From assembly GCF_030296935.1 (NCBI RefSeq), contig NZ_AP028032.1:620001-684000 (forward strand): DNA of 64,000 nucleotides, read 5' to 3'. Made by a program: the position numbers and the translations under genes. This stretch comes from Coprobacter fastidiosus (lineage in GTDB: Bacteria > Bacteroidota > Bacteroidia > Bacteroidales > Coprobacteraceae). How positions within the stretch are numbered: position 1 is the stretch's first letter; each line of letters starts with the position of its first letter. The notes beneath the pieces were generated by a model. That model was not told where the DNA came from, did not search any database, and worked only from the letters and a program-made list of their open reading frames with translations. Shown here piece after piece: positions 1 to 8,635 of the stretch.

Positions 1-1434
1 CATCATCGCTTCGATTTCTTCAGCCCCCGATTTTCCCTTACGAACTACAGAAATACCTTTTTCTTTAGAGAAACCGTAAGTCAAATAAATATCTTGTAAC
101 ATTTCATATACAGTCTTGCCATTATCTTTTGCCCAAGCTGCAACCTCCGCCATCAAAGAAATTGCAGATACAGCATCTTTATCCCGAGCAAAATCCTCAG
201 CCAAAAAGCCGTAGCTTTCCTCTCCTCCACCGATATATTTCTTCTTTCCTTCCAACTCACGGATTACAGATGCAATCCATTTAAACCCGGTATAACAATC
301 ATAGCAAGTGATATTATTACGATCAGCAATTGTTTTTATCAACTCAGTCGTCACGATAGTTTTCACGATATATTCGTTTCCTGTAAGTCTGCCTAACTCT
401 TTATATTTGGTCATCAAATAATTAAGTAAAATCATAACAATCTGATTTCCATTTACAAGAACAAATTCCCCTTTATCATTCTTTACTGCTATACCAATAC
501 GATCGGCATCAGGATCTGAAGCCATAACGATATCGGCATCCACTTCGATACCTTTACGTATAGCCATATCCAAAGCTGCCGGCTCTTCGGGATTTGGAGA
601 AACTACTGTCGGAAAATCCCCGCTGACAACATCTTGTTCCGGAACGTGAATGATATTCGTAAATCCAAAATTTTTCAATGATGCCGGAACTAATTTTACA
701 CCTGTACCGTGTATAGGCGTATAAACAATTTTCATATCTTTATGCCGTTCGATAGCATCAGGACTCAACGACAAAGTTTTAATTTTATCAAGGAAAAGCT
801 TATCTACCTCTTCTCCGATTATTTCGATCAAAGCGGGATTTCCTTTAAACTTGATATCGGCAATAGAACGTATCTTATTTACTTCAGCAATCGTATTCTT
901 ATCGTGCGGCGAGATCATTTGAGCGCCATCATTCCAGTATGCCTTGTATCCGTTGTATTCTTTGGGATTGTGAGATGCTGTCAGGATAATACCGCTTTGG
1001 CATCCTAATGCTCTTATGGCAAAAGACATCTCGGGAGTAGGTCTTAATGATTCAAAAAGGTATACCTTGATTCCGTTGGCAGAAAAAATATCTGCAGAAA
1101 TCTCTGCAAACAAACGACTATTATTACGACAATCATGTCCGATTACGACTTTTATTTCAGATAAATCGGCAAATTCTTTTTTTAAATAATTGGATAATCC
1201 CTGTGTCGCAGCACCTACCGTATATATATTCATCCGGTTTGTTCCAGCTCCCATTATCCCACGCAGTCCACCAGTACCGAATTCCAAATCTTTATAAAAC
1301 GACTCTATCAGCTCTGTCTTATCATCATTGTCAAGCATCCTTCTCACTTCGGCTTTAGTGGCTTCATCATAACCGTCTCCCAGCCAAGTCTGTGCTTTTG
1401 CAGTTACTTCTTTCAATAAGGTCTCATTTTCCAT
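1..1434 (-). CDS. Phosphoglucomutase/phosphomannomutase (alpha-D-phosphohexomutase), 3' end outside window
   Basis: The gene interconverts hexose-1-phosphate and hexose-6-phosphate in the cytoplasm, feeding glycogen, cell-wall and capsule sugar synthesis. Starting at the ATG at 1432-1434, 478 codons read open to the window edge, so the C-terminus (part of the phosphate-binding domain 4) is missing. The catalytic phosphoserine loop TASHNP is at residues 152-157, the metal-binding loop DPDADR at about 307-312, and the sugar-binding loop GEESYG at about 403-408. This order is diagnostic of the superfamily. The start GTGGLRG (53-59) is typical of the long Pgm2-like bacterial members (about 580 aa). 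Substrate preference (glucose or mannose) cannot be told from sequence alone. It is the last gene before a C69 dipeptidase on the same strand, 120 bp away. Confidence 0.93.
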   Translation of the reverse strand, partial: MENETLLKEVTAKAQTWLGDGYDEATKAEVRRMLDNDDKTELIESFYKDLEFGTGGLRGIMGAGTNRMNIYTVGAATQGLSNYLKKEFADLSEIKVVIGHDCRNNSRLFAEISADIFSANGIKVYLFESLRPTPEMSFAIRALGCQSGIILTASHNPKEYNGYKAYWNDGAQMISPHDKNTIAEVNKIRSIADIKFKGNPALIEIIGEEVDKLFLDKIKTLSLSPDAIERHKDMKIVYTPIHGTGVKLVPASLKNFGFTNIIHVPEQDVVSGDFPTVVSPNPEEPAALDMAIRKGIEVDADIVMASDPDADRIGIAVKNDKGEFVLVNGNQIVMILLNYLMTKYKELGRLTGNEYIVKTIVTTELIKTIADRNNITCYDCYTGFKWIASVIRELEGKKKYIGGGEESYGFLAEDFARDKDAVSAISLMAEVAAWAKDNGKTVYEMLQDIYLTYGFSKEKGISVVRKGKSGAEEIEAMM

Positions 1435-1554
1435 ACAATTCTCTTTTTTAGAAAAATTTCACAACATCTATAATACACAAATATACAAAAAAGTTTTTAT
1501 CGATACAGAGATATAAGGCAAAATAGTTTTAAAGCCAGTTTAAATTTTTATCTT

Positions 1555-3192
1555 TCAAAAAGCGACTTTCAACCGGTCTCCAGCATCTTTAGCGACTGCC
1601 CGATAATACTCTTCAGAATATCCCGGAAAATCAGGATCAGCAGGCAAACCGTACCCATTCTCTAAAAAATGCCCGCCTTTTTCTTTTTTCCTATTTCCAT
1701 CTAAATATTTAACCAATAAAAACTCTCCTAACTTTTTCCACTGAACAGTCGTTTGTTGGGCCTGAGCTACACTATAAGCATTCAAAAAGCGAATTGCCGC
1801 TACAGGATCGTTACGATACAAATCATTAGCAACCTTTTCTATTACAGGCTGCTGTACATTAAATGTCGTTTCTATATCTTTCTGAACGGGACGTATATCC
1901 TCTATCATCTGATCATAACGAGAATAAGCCATATTGGCAACCCAATTATGAATCCAAAAAGCAGAAGTCCAAGATAAGTCATACATGCTCCCGTTCAATT
2001 CACTATAACACTCCGGAACTTCATTTAAACAAGCATATAAGGGCACATAGACACAAGTATTCGTATCATCTACCCCAAACCATAGAACTCCTCCGATTGC
2101 ATTCGGCAACCACGACCGCATCTGAGCGACCAGTGTAAAAGCAGTCTGTTGTGTTGCCACAGCTCGCTCATTAGTATATTCTACACTATCCACTTTAAAG
2201 GTCATAGGCCGAAATCTATAAGGGCATTTAAACGGTCCTGCACCTACATCTTGGGTCATGTCAAAAGGTGTACCTTCAAAATGATCACGCATGGCATCTT
2301 TCATATCCTGTACCGATAACTTCTTATCCGGTTTTATATAAAGCGGCAAATACTCTTTAGATTTACCATTCAAATATGATAAATATTTACCCATAGAACT
2401 ATTAAACCGATTATAAAAACTCCATACTCTTGCTTCACATCCTCTCAATGCTCCAAAATCTGCAGGAGCATAAGCGTCGGCAAAACTGAAATCTTTATTC
2501 AGTCCATTGAAATAACCTTGTTCCCGAGCAAATGATATGACATCAGGAGAATATAGACAATTTTCTTTATCATCTAACGGGAACTTATGAATGCGAGACT
2601 GATTGGCATGTGCGGCAATGCAATCATCGGGAATGCGTACGGCAACCCATACAGCACCCTGATTTTGAGGTCCTTTTCCAATCATCTCCATAATCCACAC
2701 TTCTTCAGGATCAGCAATAGAAAAAGATTCTCCTGAACTATAATAGCCATATTCGTTAACCAGATCGGTCATGACCGTAATCGCTTCTCTCGCTGTCTTA
2801 GCTCGCTGCAAAGCAATATACATCAAACTGCCATAATCAATTATACCCGTAGTATCTACAAGTTCAGGACGCCCTCCCCATGTAGATTCGGTTATAGACA
2901 ATTGATGTTCATTCATATTACCGACCACTTTATATGTATATTCGACTTGAGGAATATGTCCTAATAATTTATTCGTATCCCACTCTCTGATTTCCATAGT
3001 GCTGTTTTTAGGATGTCTTGCTGCCGGAATAAATTTTAAAGCTCCATACAATGTATGGGAATCGGCCGCGTATGTTATAAATGTAGAGCCATCTATTGTG
3101 GCATTCCTACCAGCCAAAAAACTTGTACATGCTCGTGCTCCGGGAACAAGCATTCCCCAACAAAATGTGCATAATAAGATAAATTTTTTCAT
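1555..3192 (-). CDS. C69 family dipeptidase, secreted (Ntn-hydrolase fold)
   Basis: Secreted or periplasmic dipeptidase of family C69 (PepD-like), 545 aa. Residues 1-21 form a signal peptide; removing it would expose Cys22 (sequence A-CTSFLAG) as the N-terminal nucleophile, the hallmark of this Ntn-hydrolase family. The run from TSFLAGRNAT to the conserved WGGRPE and GESFSIADPEEVWIMEM motifs matches the family along its length. Bacteroidales usually carry several such exported paralogs for peptide scavenging. It starts 19 bp downstream of the M23 peptidase stop on the same strand, so the two could be co-transcribed. No odd features; the exact substrate is not deducible. Confidence 0.9.
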   Translation of the reverse strand: MKKFILLCTFCWGMLVPGARACTSFLAGRNATIDGSTFITYAADSHTLYGALKFIPAARHPKNSTMEIREWDTNKLLGHIPQVEYTYKVVGNMNEHQLSITESTWGGRPELVDTTGIIDYGSLMYIALQRAKTAREAITVMTDLVNEYGYYSSGESFSIADPEEVWIMEMIGKGPQNQGAVWVAVRIPDDCIAAHANQSRIHKFPLDDKENCLYSPDVISFAREQGYFNGLNKDFSFADAYAPADFGALRGCEARVWSFYNRFNSSMGKYLSYLNGKSKEYLPLYIKPDKKLSVQDMKDAMRDHFEGTPFDMTQDVGAGPFKCPYRFRPMTFKVDSVEYTNERAVATQQTAFTLVAQMRSWLPNAIGGVLWFGVDDTNTCVYVPLYACLNEVPECYSELNGSMYDLSWTSAFWIHNWVANMAYSRYDQMIEDIRPVQKDIETTFNVQQPVIEKVANDLYRNDPVAAIRFLNAYSVAQAQQTTVQWKKLGEFLLVKYLDGNRKKEKGGHFLENGYGLPADPDFPGYSEEYYRAVAKDAGDRLKVAF

Positions 3193-3210
3193 AAAATATG
3201 TGTTAGGTAT

Positions 3211-4884
3211 TTACCAATAAAATGAATTCTCATAAACCGCCCGGTTTCCGCAACGATCTGTAACCGTAAGTCTAAAATGGTGCTTTTTATTCCTTTTTAC
3301 ACGTACCGGATCGAGCTTGCAGCTCAATATTGCAGTCTTGCCATCCATCTCAAGAAGTGCAAATTTGCCATCGATTTCACCTCTGTAAGACTCGACTCCA
3401 GTATGCTTATCTCCTATTCTGATACGAATCTTTCCTGTATTTCCCCATTGGGCAGGAGATATAGGAGTAATGACTGGATTTACGGTATCTGATTTAACAA
3501 CAAATGTTCCTAATTCTCTTATTTTAACTTCTAAATACCCATTCATATATGTACCGGTATAAGGAATCTCTTTATTCCCGAATACTCGAGCTAAATAGTA
3601 TTGTTTTTTATTATCAAGAGTATCTGAGGGTATTTTAATTTTTAAATTACAATATAAATGTAAAGGCACGCATTCTTGCCCCACAACATAAGAATTATCG
3701 CTATTCTGGAAACACTTCAATTGAATATTTTCGTAAAGAGCCCCTTTGGGAATAAATAGTGAAACTCCATGTTTATCGATGAAATTATTCTGATTATATA
3801 CACAAGCATTATCGGAGGGATTATCCATCAGAATATTTTTCTTTTTTCCGTTTATTGAAAATGTACATATTGTCAAATTACCATGTCGGTCTCTCAGTTC
3901 ATAACGGATTTTATAAACACGTTCCTCATCGATCGTAATCACACCTTGATCAACAACATCCTTATAAACAGGCAGATAATTCCCCACAGACACATAAGAA
4001 CGCATTATAAAAGACCGACGTTTTACCCAATCCTCATAATCGATAAATGAGTTTACAGCTCGGCTTTTATCAAAAGGGAAACGTTCAATAGCTGAAGAAT
4101 AAACTATTTTATCATCCACAAATAGTCGAATAGAATAAACTCCGTAAATATTGGAAGTCTCGTTCATATAATCATAGGCTTTCACTCCAAGAACGATTTT
4201 TCCCCATGCCGTTACCGGAGATGAAAGAGTCACAATTCCGTTCTTCTGACGAATAACGGAAAAATCCTTGCGAACATATCCGTTATTTACAATTCCTGCA
4301 ATTGGATAAACAGCGATTGAACGAATTTGAGGCGGACGAGTATCTTTCAAATATGTTTTGAGAAAAGGCATAGGATCTAACAAATATTCCGATTCTGTTT
4401 CTCTTATTTCAAAATGCAAATGCGGACCTCCCGAACTACCGGTATTTCCACTATATGCGATTACTTGTCCCTTTCTGACTTTAATTTCATCTTTTTTCAG
4501 AAAGAAATTGACAGAAAAACTTTCTTGGGCATATTGCCGCATCTTTACTATATCATCTATAAATGGAGCAAAACGATCTAAATGTCCGTACACAGTGGTT
4601 ACACCTATTCGGGGATGATCGATATATACTGCAAGACCATATCCGTATGGAGAAACACTTATCCGGGAAACAAAACCGTCTTCGACAGCATACACCGGTG
4701 TTCCAGACTGAGCTTTTATATCTAAACCCGAATGGAAATGATTATTCCTCAATTCTCCGAAGTTTCCGCTTAAATACAGAGTTCGGTGCAAAGGCGGATC
4801 GATTTTGAAATCAGTAGATACAGGCTTATAATTCGGGGAAATCCCCATGCATATATTCAATAAAATCAATAACAAACTCAACAT
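3211..4884 (-). CDS. M23 family metallopeptidase (LytM-type cell-wall endopeptidase)
   Basis: Probable zinc-dependent peptidoglycan endopeptidase or a degenerate LytM-type divisome/cell-wall factor. From the ATG at 4882-4884 it is 557 aa with a signal peptide (residues 1-14). The M23 domain lies at about 35-175 and has the full metal set: HxxxD (H51, D55), GHL (H101) and HxH (H155, H157), so it should be active. The remaining 380 residues are beta-rich repeats of unknown function, common in Bacteroidota M23 proteins. A longer reading would need a TTG at 4908 that overlaps the promoter -7 box, so the ATG is preferred. It is followed by the C69 peptidase on the same strand. Confidence 0.9.
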   Translation of the reverse strand: MLSLLLILLNICMGISPNYKPVSTDFKIDPPLHRTLYLSGNFGELRNNHFHSGLDIKAQSGTPVYAVEDGFVSRISVSPYGYGLAVYIDHPRIGVTTVYGHLDRFAPFIDDIVKMRQYAQESFSVNFFLKKDEIKVRKGQVIAYSGNTGSSGGPHLHFEIRETESEYLLDPMPFLKTYLKDTRPPQIRSIAVYPIAGIVNNGYVRKDFSVIRQKNGIVTLSSPVTAWGKIVLGVKAYDYMNETSNIYGVYSIRLFVDDKIVYSSAIERFPFDKSRAVNSFIDYEDWVKRRSFIMRSYVSVGNYLPVYKDVVDQGVITIDEERVYKIRYELRDRHGNLTICTFSINGKKKNILMDNPSDNACVYNQNNFIDKHGVSLFIPKGALYENIQLKCFQNSDNSYVVGQECVPLHLYCNLKIKIPSDTLDNKKQYYLARVFGNKEIPYTGTYMNGYLEVKIRELGTFVVKSDTVNPVITPISPAQWGNTGKIRIRIGDKHTGVESYRGEIDGKFALLEMDGKTAILSCKLDPVRVKRNKKHHFRLTVTDRCGNRAVYENSFYW

Positions 4885-4905
4885 ATCCCAGCAATTAAAA
4901 CCTAA

Positions 4906-4913
4906 CAAATGTA
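4906..4913 (-). promoter_or_regulatory. Bacteroidota -7 box for the M23 peptidase
   Basis: The plus-strand CAAATGTA is TACATTTG on the minus strand, a match to TAnnTTTG. It lies 21 bp upstream of the chosen ATG. No clear -33 TTTG is visible. Confidence 0.5.
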
Positions 4914-4938
4914 CAAAAAATAATGGTGCATCAACTTT

Positions 4939-6159
4939 TTAATCGGTCTGAGTATAATCTTTGGCCAAACCTCCTTCTCCGGTCTCCTTATATAGCGAAG
5001 GGAGGTCATGTCCCGTCTGTTTCATTACTTCTACGACTTTATCAAATGAGACCCTATGTATTCCATCGGAAAAAGATGCATACAAATGAGAATCTAAAGC
5101 TCTCGCCGCAGCATAAGCGTTCCTCTCGATACAAGGAATTTGTACCAATCCGCAAACCGGATCACAGGTCATCCCCAAATGATGTTCCAACCCCATCTCT
5201 GCCGCATATTCTATTTGAGCCGGACTTCCTCCTAATAACTGAGTAGCAGCACCCGAAGCCATCGCACAAGCAACCCCGACTTCTCCCTGACACCCGACTT
5301 CGGCACCCGAAATAGAGGCATTTGTCTTTACGATATTTCCGATCAGTCCGGCAGTAGCTAAAGCCCGGAAAATACGCATATCGCTAAAACCTCGGTTTTT
5401 CTGCAAATGATATAATACAGCCGGCAAAACCCCACATGCTCCGCAAGTCGGTGCTGTCACGATCGTATGTCCCGAAGCGTTTTCTTCACTAACAGCCAAA
5501 GCATAAGCAAAAAGCAATCCTCGATCTCTCAAAGCCTCTTTATATCCTCCAGCTTGAATAAAATAATCGGCGGCTTTCCGTCGGAGATTTAACGGCCCGG
5601 GCAAAACACCTTCCGTGTCTAATCCTCTCTGTATACACTCTTTCATATTTTTCCATACTTCAGATAAATACTCCCATATATCCACACCTTCTCTTTCCTC
5701 AACATATTCCCAATAACTTCTTCCCGAATGCTCACACCATCTTAAAATATCACTTAAATGAGACATGTCATAAACATCAGAAATTTCTCCGATAGGCGGC
5801 CGATTTTCTTCTGATAATGCACCTCCGCCGATACTATATACAGTCCAAGTGTCCAAAACTTCGTTTTCCGAATTTATAGCACAAAAAGTCATGGCATTCG
5901 GATGAAAAGGAAGAAATATTTTCGGCAGCCATTCAATCTGTACAGGAGCATGAGGTTCTAAAACTTCTAAAATCGCCTTGTCGGTCAAATGGCCTTTGCC
6001 TGTTGCAGCAAGACTTCCGAATAGGGAAACTTTGAAAGATGCACTTCGGGGGTTACGTTCTAAAAAAATTTTCGCAGCCCTTTGAGGCCCCATGGTCTGG
6101 CTACTCGAAGGCCCTGCCCCAATCCGGAATATCTCTTTAATCGAATTCATGGTTTTCAT
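4939..6159 (-). CDS. sdaA: L-serine ammonia-lyase (serine dehydratase, [4Fe-4S] type)
   Basis: Converts L-serine to pyruvate and ammonia in the cytoplasm. The protein is 406 aa and joins the small (beta) and large (alpha) domains in one chain, as in most Bacteroidota. The alpha domain carries the iron-sulfur ligand region TAPTCGACG (cysteines 239 and 242) and the later DPVCGLVQIPC stretch (332-343). The substrate loop reads GPSSSQTMGP at residues 17-26, where most family members have SSSHT; the His-to-Gln change is worth noting. A start at Met4 (6150) is equally possible and matches the usual M-x-SIKE N-terminus. It is separated by 12 bp from the GNAT gene upstream, so a two-gene operon is likely. 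Confidence 0.88.
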   Translation of the reverse strand: MKTMNSIKEIFRIGAGPSSSQTMGPQRAAKIFLERNPRSASFKVSLFGSLAATGKGHLTDKAILEVLEPHAPVQIEWLPKIFLPFHPNAMTFCAINSENEVLDTWTVYSIGGGALSEENRPPIGEISDVYDMSHLSDILRWCEHSGRSYWEYVEEREGVDIWEYLSEVWKNMKECIQRGLDTEGVLPGPLNLRRKAADYFIQAGGYKEALRDRGLLFAYALAVSEENASGHTIVTAPTCGACGVLPAVLYHLQKNRGFSDMRIFRALATAGLIGNIVKTNASISGAEVGCQGEVGVACAMASGAATQLLGGSPAQIEYAAEMGLEHHLGMTCDPVCGLVQIPCIERNAYAAARALDSHLYASFSDGIHRVSFDKVVEVMKQTGHDLPSLYKETGEGGLAKDYTQTD

Positions 6160-6171
6160 ATAAACAATAAC

Positions 6172-6687
6172 TCAATACGGTTTCAACAATTCATAATAAT
6201 GCATATCTATAATCTTACCGTTTTTAATTCCCATACGATGCATAACAGCAAGCTGCTTAAAACCATTTCGCCTCAATACCCGCATCGACTTTTCATTAAA
6301 GTCAAAGGTTAACGCATATAAACGAATCAAGTCTGTTTCGGTAAATATATAACTTATCAATTCAGATAAAGCATCTGATACAATACCCAACCCTTGAAAA
6401 GGTTCTCCAATCCAGTATCCGACCTCTGCATTAAGTCGTTCGATATCATTTTGCCGAACAAACCCGATACCCCCTACTGCCCGACCGGAAACCTCAATTG
6501 CAAATTGAGAATAAGGCTCAACCGAAGCCATCTTGATAAAAGCATCTGCATCGTCCGAGGTGTATGGGTGAGGAAATGAATCACGAAGATTATTCCATAT
6601 ACTGGTATTATTAGCATAATATGCCAAAGAATTACAGTCTGACTCCCGCCACGGCCGCAAAATGTAATTCTCTTTTTTCACTATCAT
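6172..6687 (-). CDS. GNAT family N-acetyltransferase (RimJ/RimL-like)
   Basis: Predicted acyl-CoA-dependent N-acetyltransferase, 171 aa, one GNAT domain. The N-terminus (YILRPWRESDCNSLAYYANN) and the central AVGGIGF and AEVGYWIGEPFQGLGIVSDAL segments give the acetyl-CoA binding motif A (Q/R-x-x-G-x-G/A form) followed by the RLYALTFDFNEKSMRVLRRNGF motif B typical of the RimJ/RimL and ribosomal-protein-alanine acetyltransferase group. Substrate is unknown. It lies 12 bp upstream of sdaA on the same strand and probably shares its transcript. Confidence 0.85.
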   Translation of the reverse strand: MIVKKENYILRPWRESDCNSLAYYANNTSIWNNLRDSFPHPYTSDDADAFIKMASVEPYSQFAIEVSGRAVGGIGFVRQNDIERLNAEVGYWIGEPFQGLGIVSDALSELISYIFTETDLIRLYALTFDFNEKSMRVLRRNGFKQLAVMHRMGIKNGKIIDMHYYELLKPY

Positions 6688-6900
6688 ATTTTCAAATCAT
6701 TAGAATTATTTGTCTATTCCGGCTATGATTATTAAAGCCATTTTACACTCAATTAATATCTGGTACAAATTATAAATTACCTCAACAAAGATATAGTAAT
6801 TAAACTATAAATAGTTACCTGACCTATCATAAATAATTATCGATAATTTTATATTTTATCTTTCATCCTATTCTTATCCAAAAGTGTCACTAAAAAACAA

Positions 6901-6933
6901 AAAAGCGGTTTTCTTGATAAATAACCGCTTTTT
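6901..6933 (-). terminator. Intrinsic terminator after amtB
   Basis: A 10-bp perfect stem (AAAAGCGGTT at 6901-6910, AACCGCTTTT at 6923-6932) with a T-tract on both strands, placed 45 bp past the amtB stop. Confidence 0.85.
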
Positions 6934-6977
6934 AAACCAAAACTACTAAAAGTCTGTCTAAATCTTCTAATGAACAA

Positions 6978-8333
6978 TCAAGACTTTGTATCTACACCAT
7001 GATCAAAATATTCAGCCAACTCTCTATTTGTTTCAATCCCGTATCGCTCATCGTGTTGACTCATATCCAATCCGATCTTTTCGCTTTTTTCAGATACACG
7101 CATAGGGATCATTTTATCCGTAATCCAATATAAAGCATATGTTACAATAAATGTATATCCGCAAACTATCACTACTGCTATTATATGATTTAAAAGATTT
7201 TGCCAATAAGTAATATTTTCAGTCGCATTATATACAAAGATTCCGGTCATAATAGTTCCGACAATTCCTCCTACACCATGTGTAGGAAATACATCCAAAG
7301 CATCATCAAAAGAATTTTTCTTATTTTTCCAAGAAACAGCCATATTGCATATAACCGTTACGACTAAAGCAATAAATATACTTTCCCCGACAGTCACATA
7401 CCCAGCCGAAGGTGTTATGGCGACCAATCCTACGACTGCACCGATAGCAGCTCCCATTGCAGAAGGCTTACGTCCTCTCAAACAATCAAATACTACCCAG
7501 GTCATCATTGCGGTAGCCGATGCCGTATTTGTATTTAAAAAAGCTTTTACAGCTATAGAATTGGCAGCCAAAGAAGATCCGGCATTAAACCCGAACCATC
7601 CTAACCAAAGCATAGCCGCACCCAATAATACAAACGGAATATTGGCCGGTTGTCCCGATTCTTTTCTTCTTCCCAAAAATATAGCTCCGGCCAAAGCTGC
7701 AACTCCAGAAGAGGCATGAACAACAATTCCACCGGCAAAATCAAGAACCCCCATTTGACGAAGAAAACCATCGGGATGCCAAGTCCAATGAGCCAAAGGA
7801 CAATACACGAATATACAGAACAAGATCATAAATACCAGATAGCCAGAAAAACGGACACGTTCGGCAAATGAGCCGGTTATCAATGACGGAGTAATAATGG
7901 CAAACTTCATTTGAAACAAAGCATATAATGCTAACGGTATCGTCGGCGCCAATAACTTATCTGTAGCTCCACCAACATTCACAAACATAAAAAATGTTCC
8001 CGGATTTCCTATAAAGTGCCCGACATCTTCGCCAAAAGCTAAACTAAAGCCCACGACTATCCAGATAACACTAATCACTCCCATAGCAATAAAACTCTGC
8101 AACATCGTAGATATGACATTCTTAGACCGTACCATTCCTCCATAAAAGAAAGAGAGCCCCGGTGTCATCATCAAAACAAAAATAGTTGCAGTAATCATCC
8201 ATGCGATATCAGCAAAATTCAAATTAGAATCTATATCTGTAAACACCCCTTCATGACCCGAATAAAATAATCCTAAAAAACTAATGCTTAATAAAGCTAC
8301 AAATAAAATAATCCAACGTTTTTGCATATCCAT
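6978..8333 (-). CDS. amtB: Ammonium transporter AmtB
   Basis: Inner-membrane ammonium/ammonia channel, 451 aa, with an N-terminal hydrophobic segment followed by about eleven membrane helices. Family signatures are visible: the FYGGMVRSKNV segment, DFAGGIVVHASSGVAALAGA (which bears the first pore histidine), WFGFNAGS, and PTHGVGGIVGTI with the second conserved histidine. The C-terminal tail (GLDMSQHDERYG) resembles the PII-interacting tail of bacterial Amt proteins. No glnK (PII) gene is adjacent, unlike many genomes. A canonical terminator follows. The glutamate synthase operon lies about 37 kb away in the window, so nitrogen assimilation here is split over two loci. Confidence 0.96.
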   Translation of the reverse strand: MDMQKRWIILFVALLSISFLGLFYSGHEGVFTDIDSNLNFADIAWMITATIFVLMMTPGLSFFYGGMVRSKNVISTMLQSFIAMGVISVIWIVVGFSLAFGEDVGHFIGNPGTFFMFVNVGGATDKLLAPTIPLALYALFQMKFAIITPSLITGSFAERVRFSGYLVFMILFCIFVYCPLAHWTWHPDGFLRQMGVLDFAGGIVVHASSGVAALAGAIFLGRRKESGQPANIPFVLLGAAMLWLGWFGFNAGSSLAANSIAVKAFLNTNTASATAMMTWVVFDCLRGRKPSAMGAAIGAVVGLVAITPSAGYVTVGESIFIALVVTVICNMAVSWKNKKNSFDDALDVFPTHGVGGIVGTIMTGIFVYNATENITYWQNLLNHIIAVVIVCGYTFIVTYALYWITDKMIPMRVSEKSEKIGLDMSQHDERYGIETNRELAEYFDHGVDTKS

Positions 8334-8364
8334 TTCGTTTTAAATATTATGAAAGATTTTTATG

Positions 8365-8372
8365 CAAAAATA
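8365..8372 (-). promoter_or_regulatory. Possible -7 box for amtB
   Basis: CAAAAATA on the plus strand is TATTTTTG on the minus strand (TAnnTTTG), 31 bp upstream of the amtB ATG. A CAAA at 8386-8389 is closer than the usual 19-20 bp spacing for a -33 element, so the upstream half is weak. The remaining gap to 8635 (about 260 bp) holds only AT-rich DNA with the short direct repeat ATTACTACAT. Confidence 0.4.
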
Positions 8373-8635
8373 TTTCATTTAGACACAAATATTTAATAAA
8401 TACAAACAAAATGATTTAATATTACTACATATTACTACATATTGATATTAAAAACACGTATAAACAGTATTTTTTTAACGAATTAACCCGAATATATTTC
8501 AAAATAATACTTATAACGAATTTGATTTCAAAAAGAATACGACTTTTTAATAGTAACGGTCAGTTTCATGTCATGTTTTCTCATTTATTCAAAAAAAGAC
8601 ATTCGATCGAAAAAAAATATTTGTATTTTCGCGGC

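Noticed and set aside
709-1008. 99-codon plus-strand frame inside the phosphohexomutase gene
   Set aside because: Antisense to conserved catalytic coding sequence; a shadow frame.
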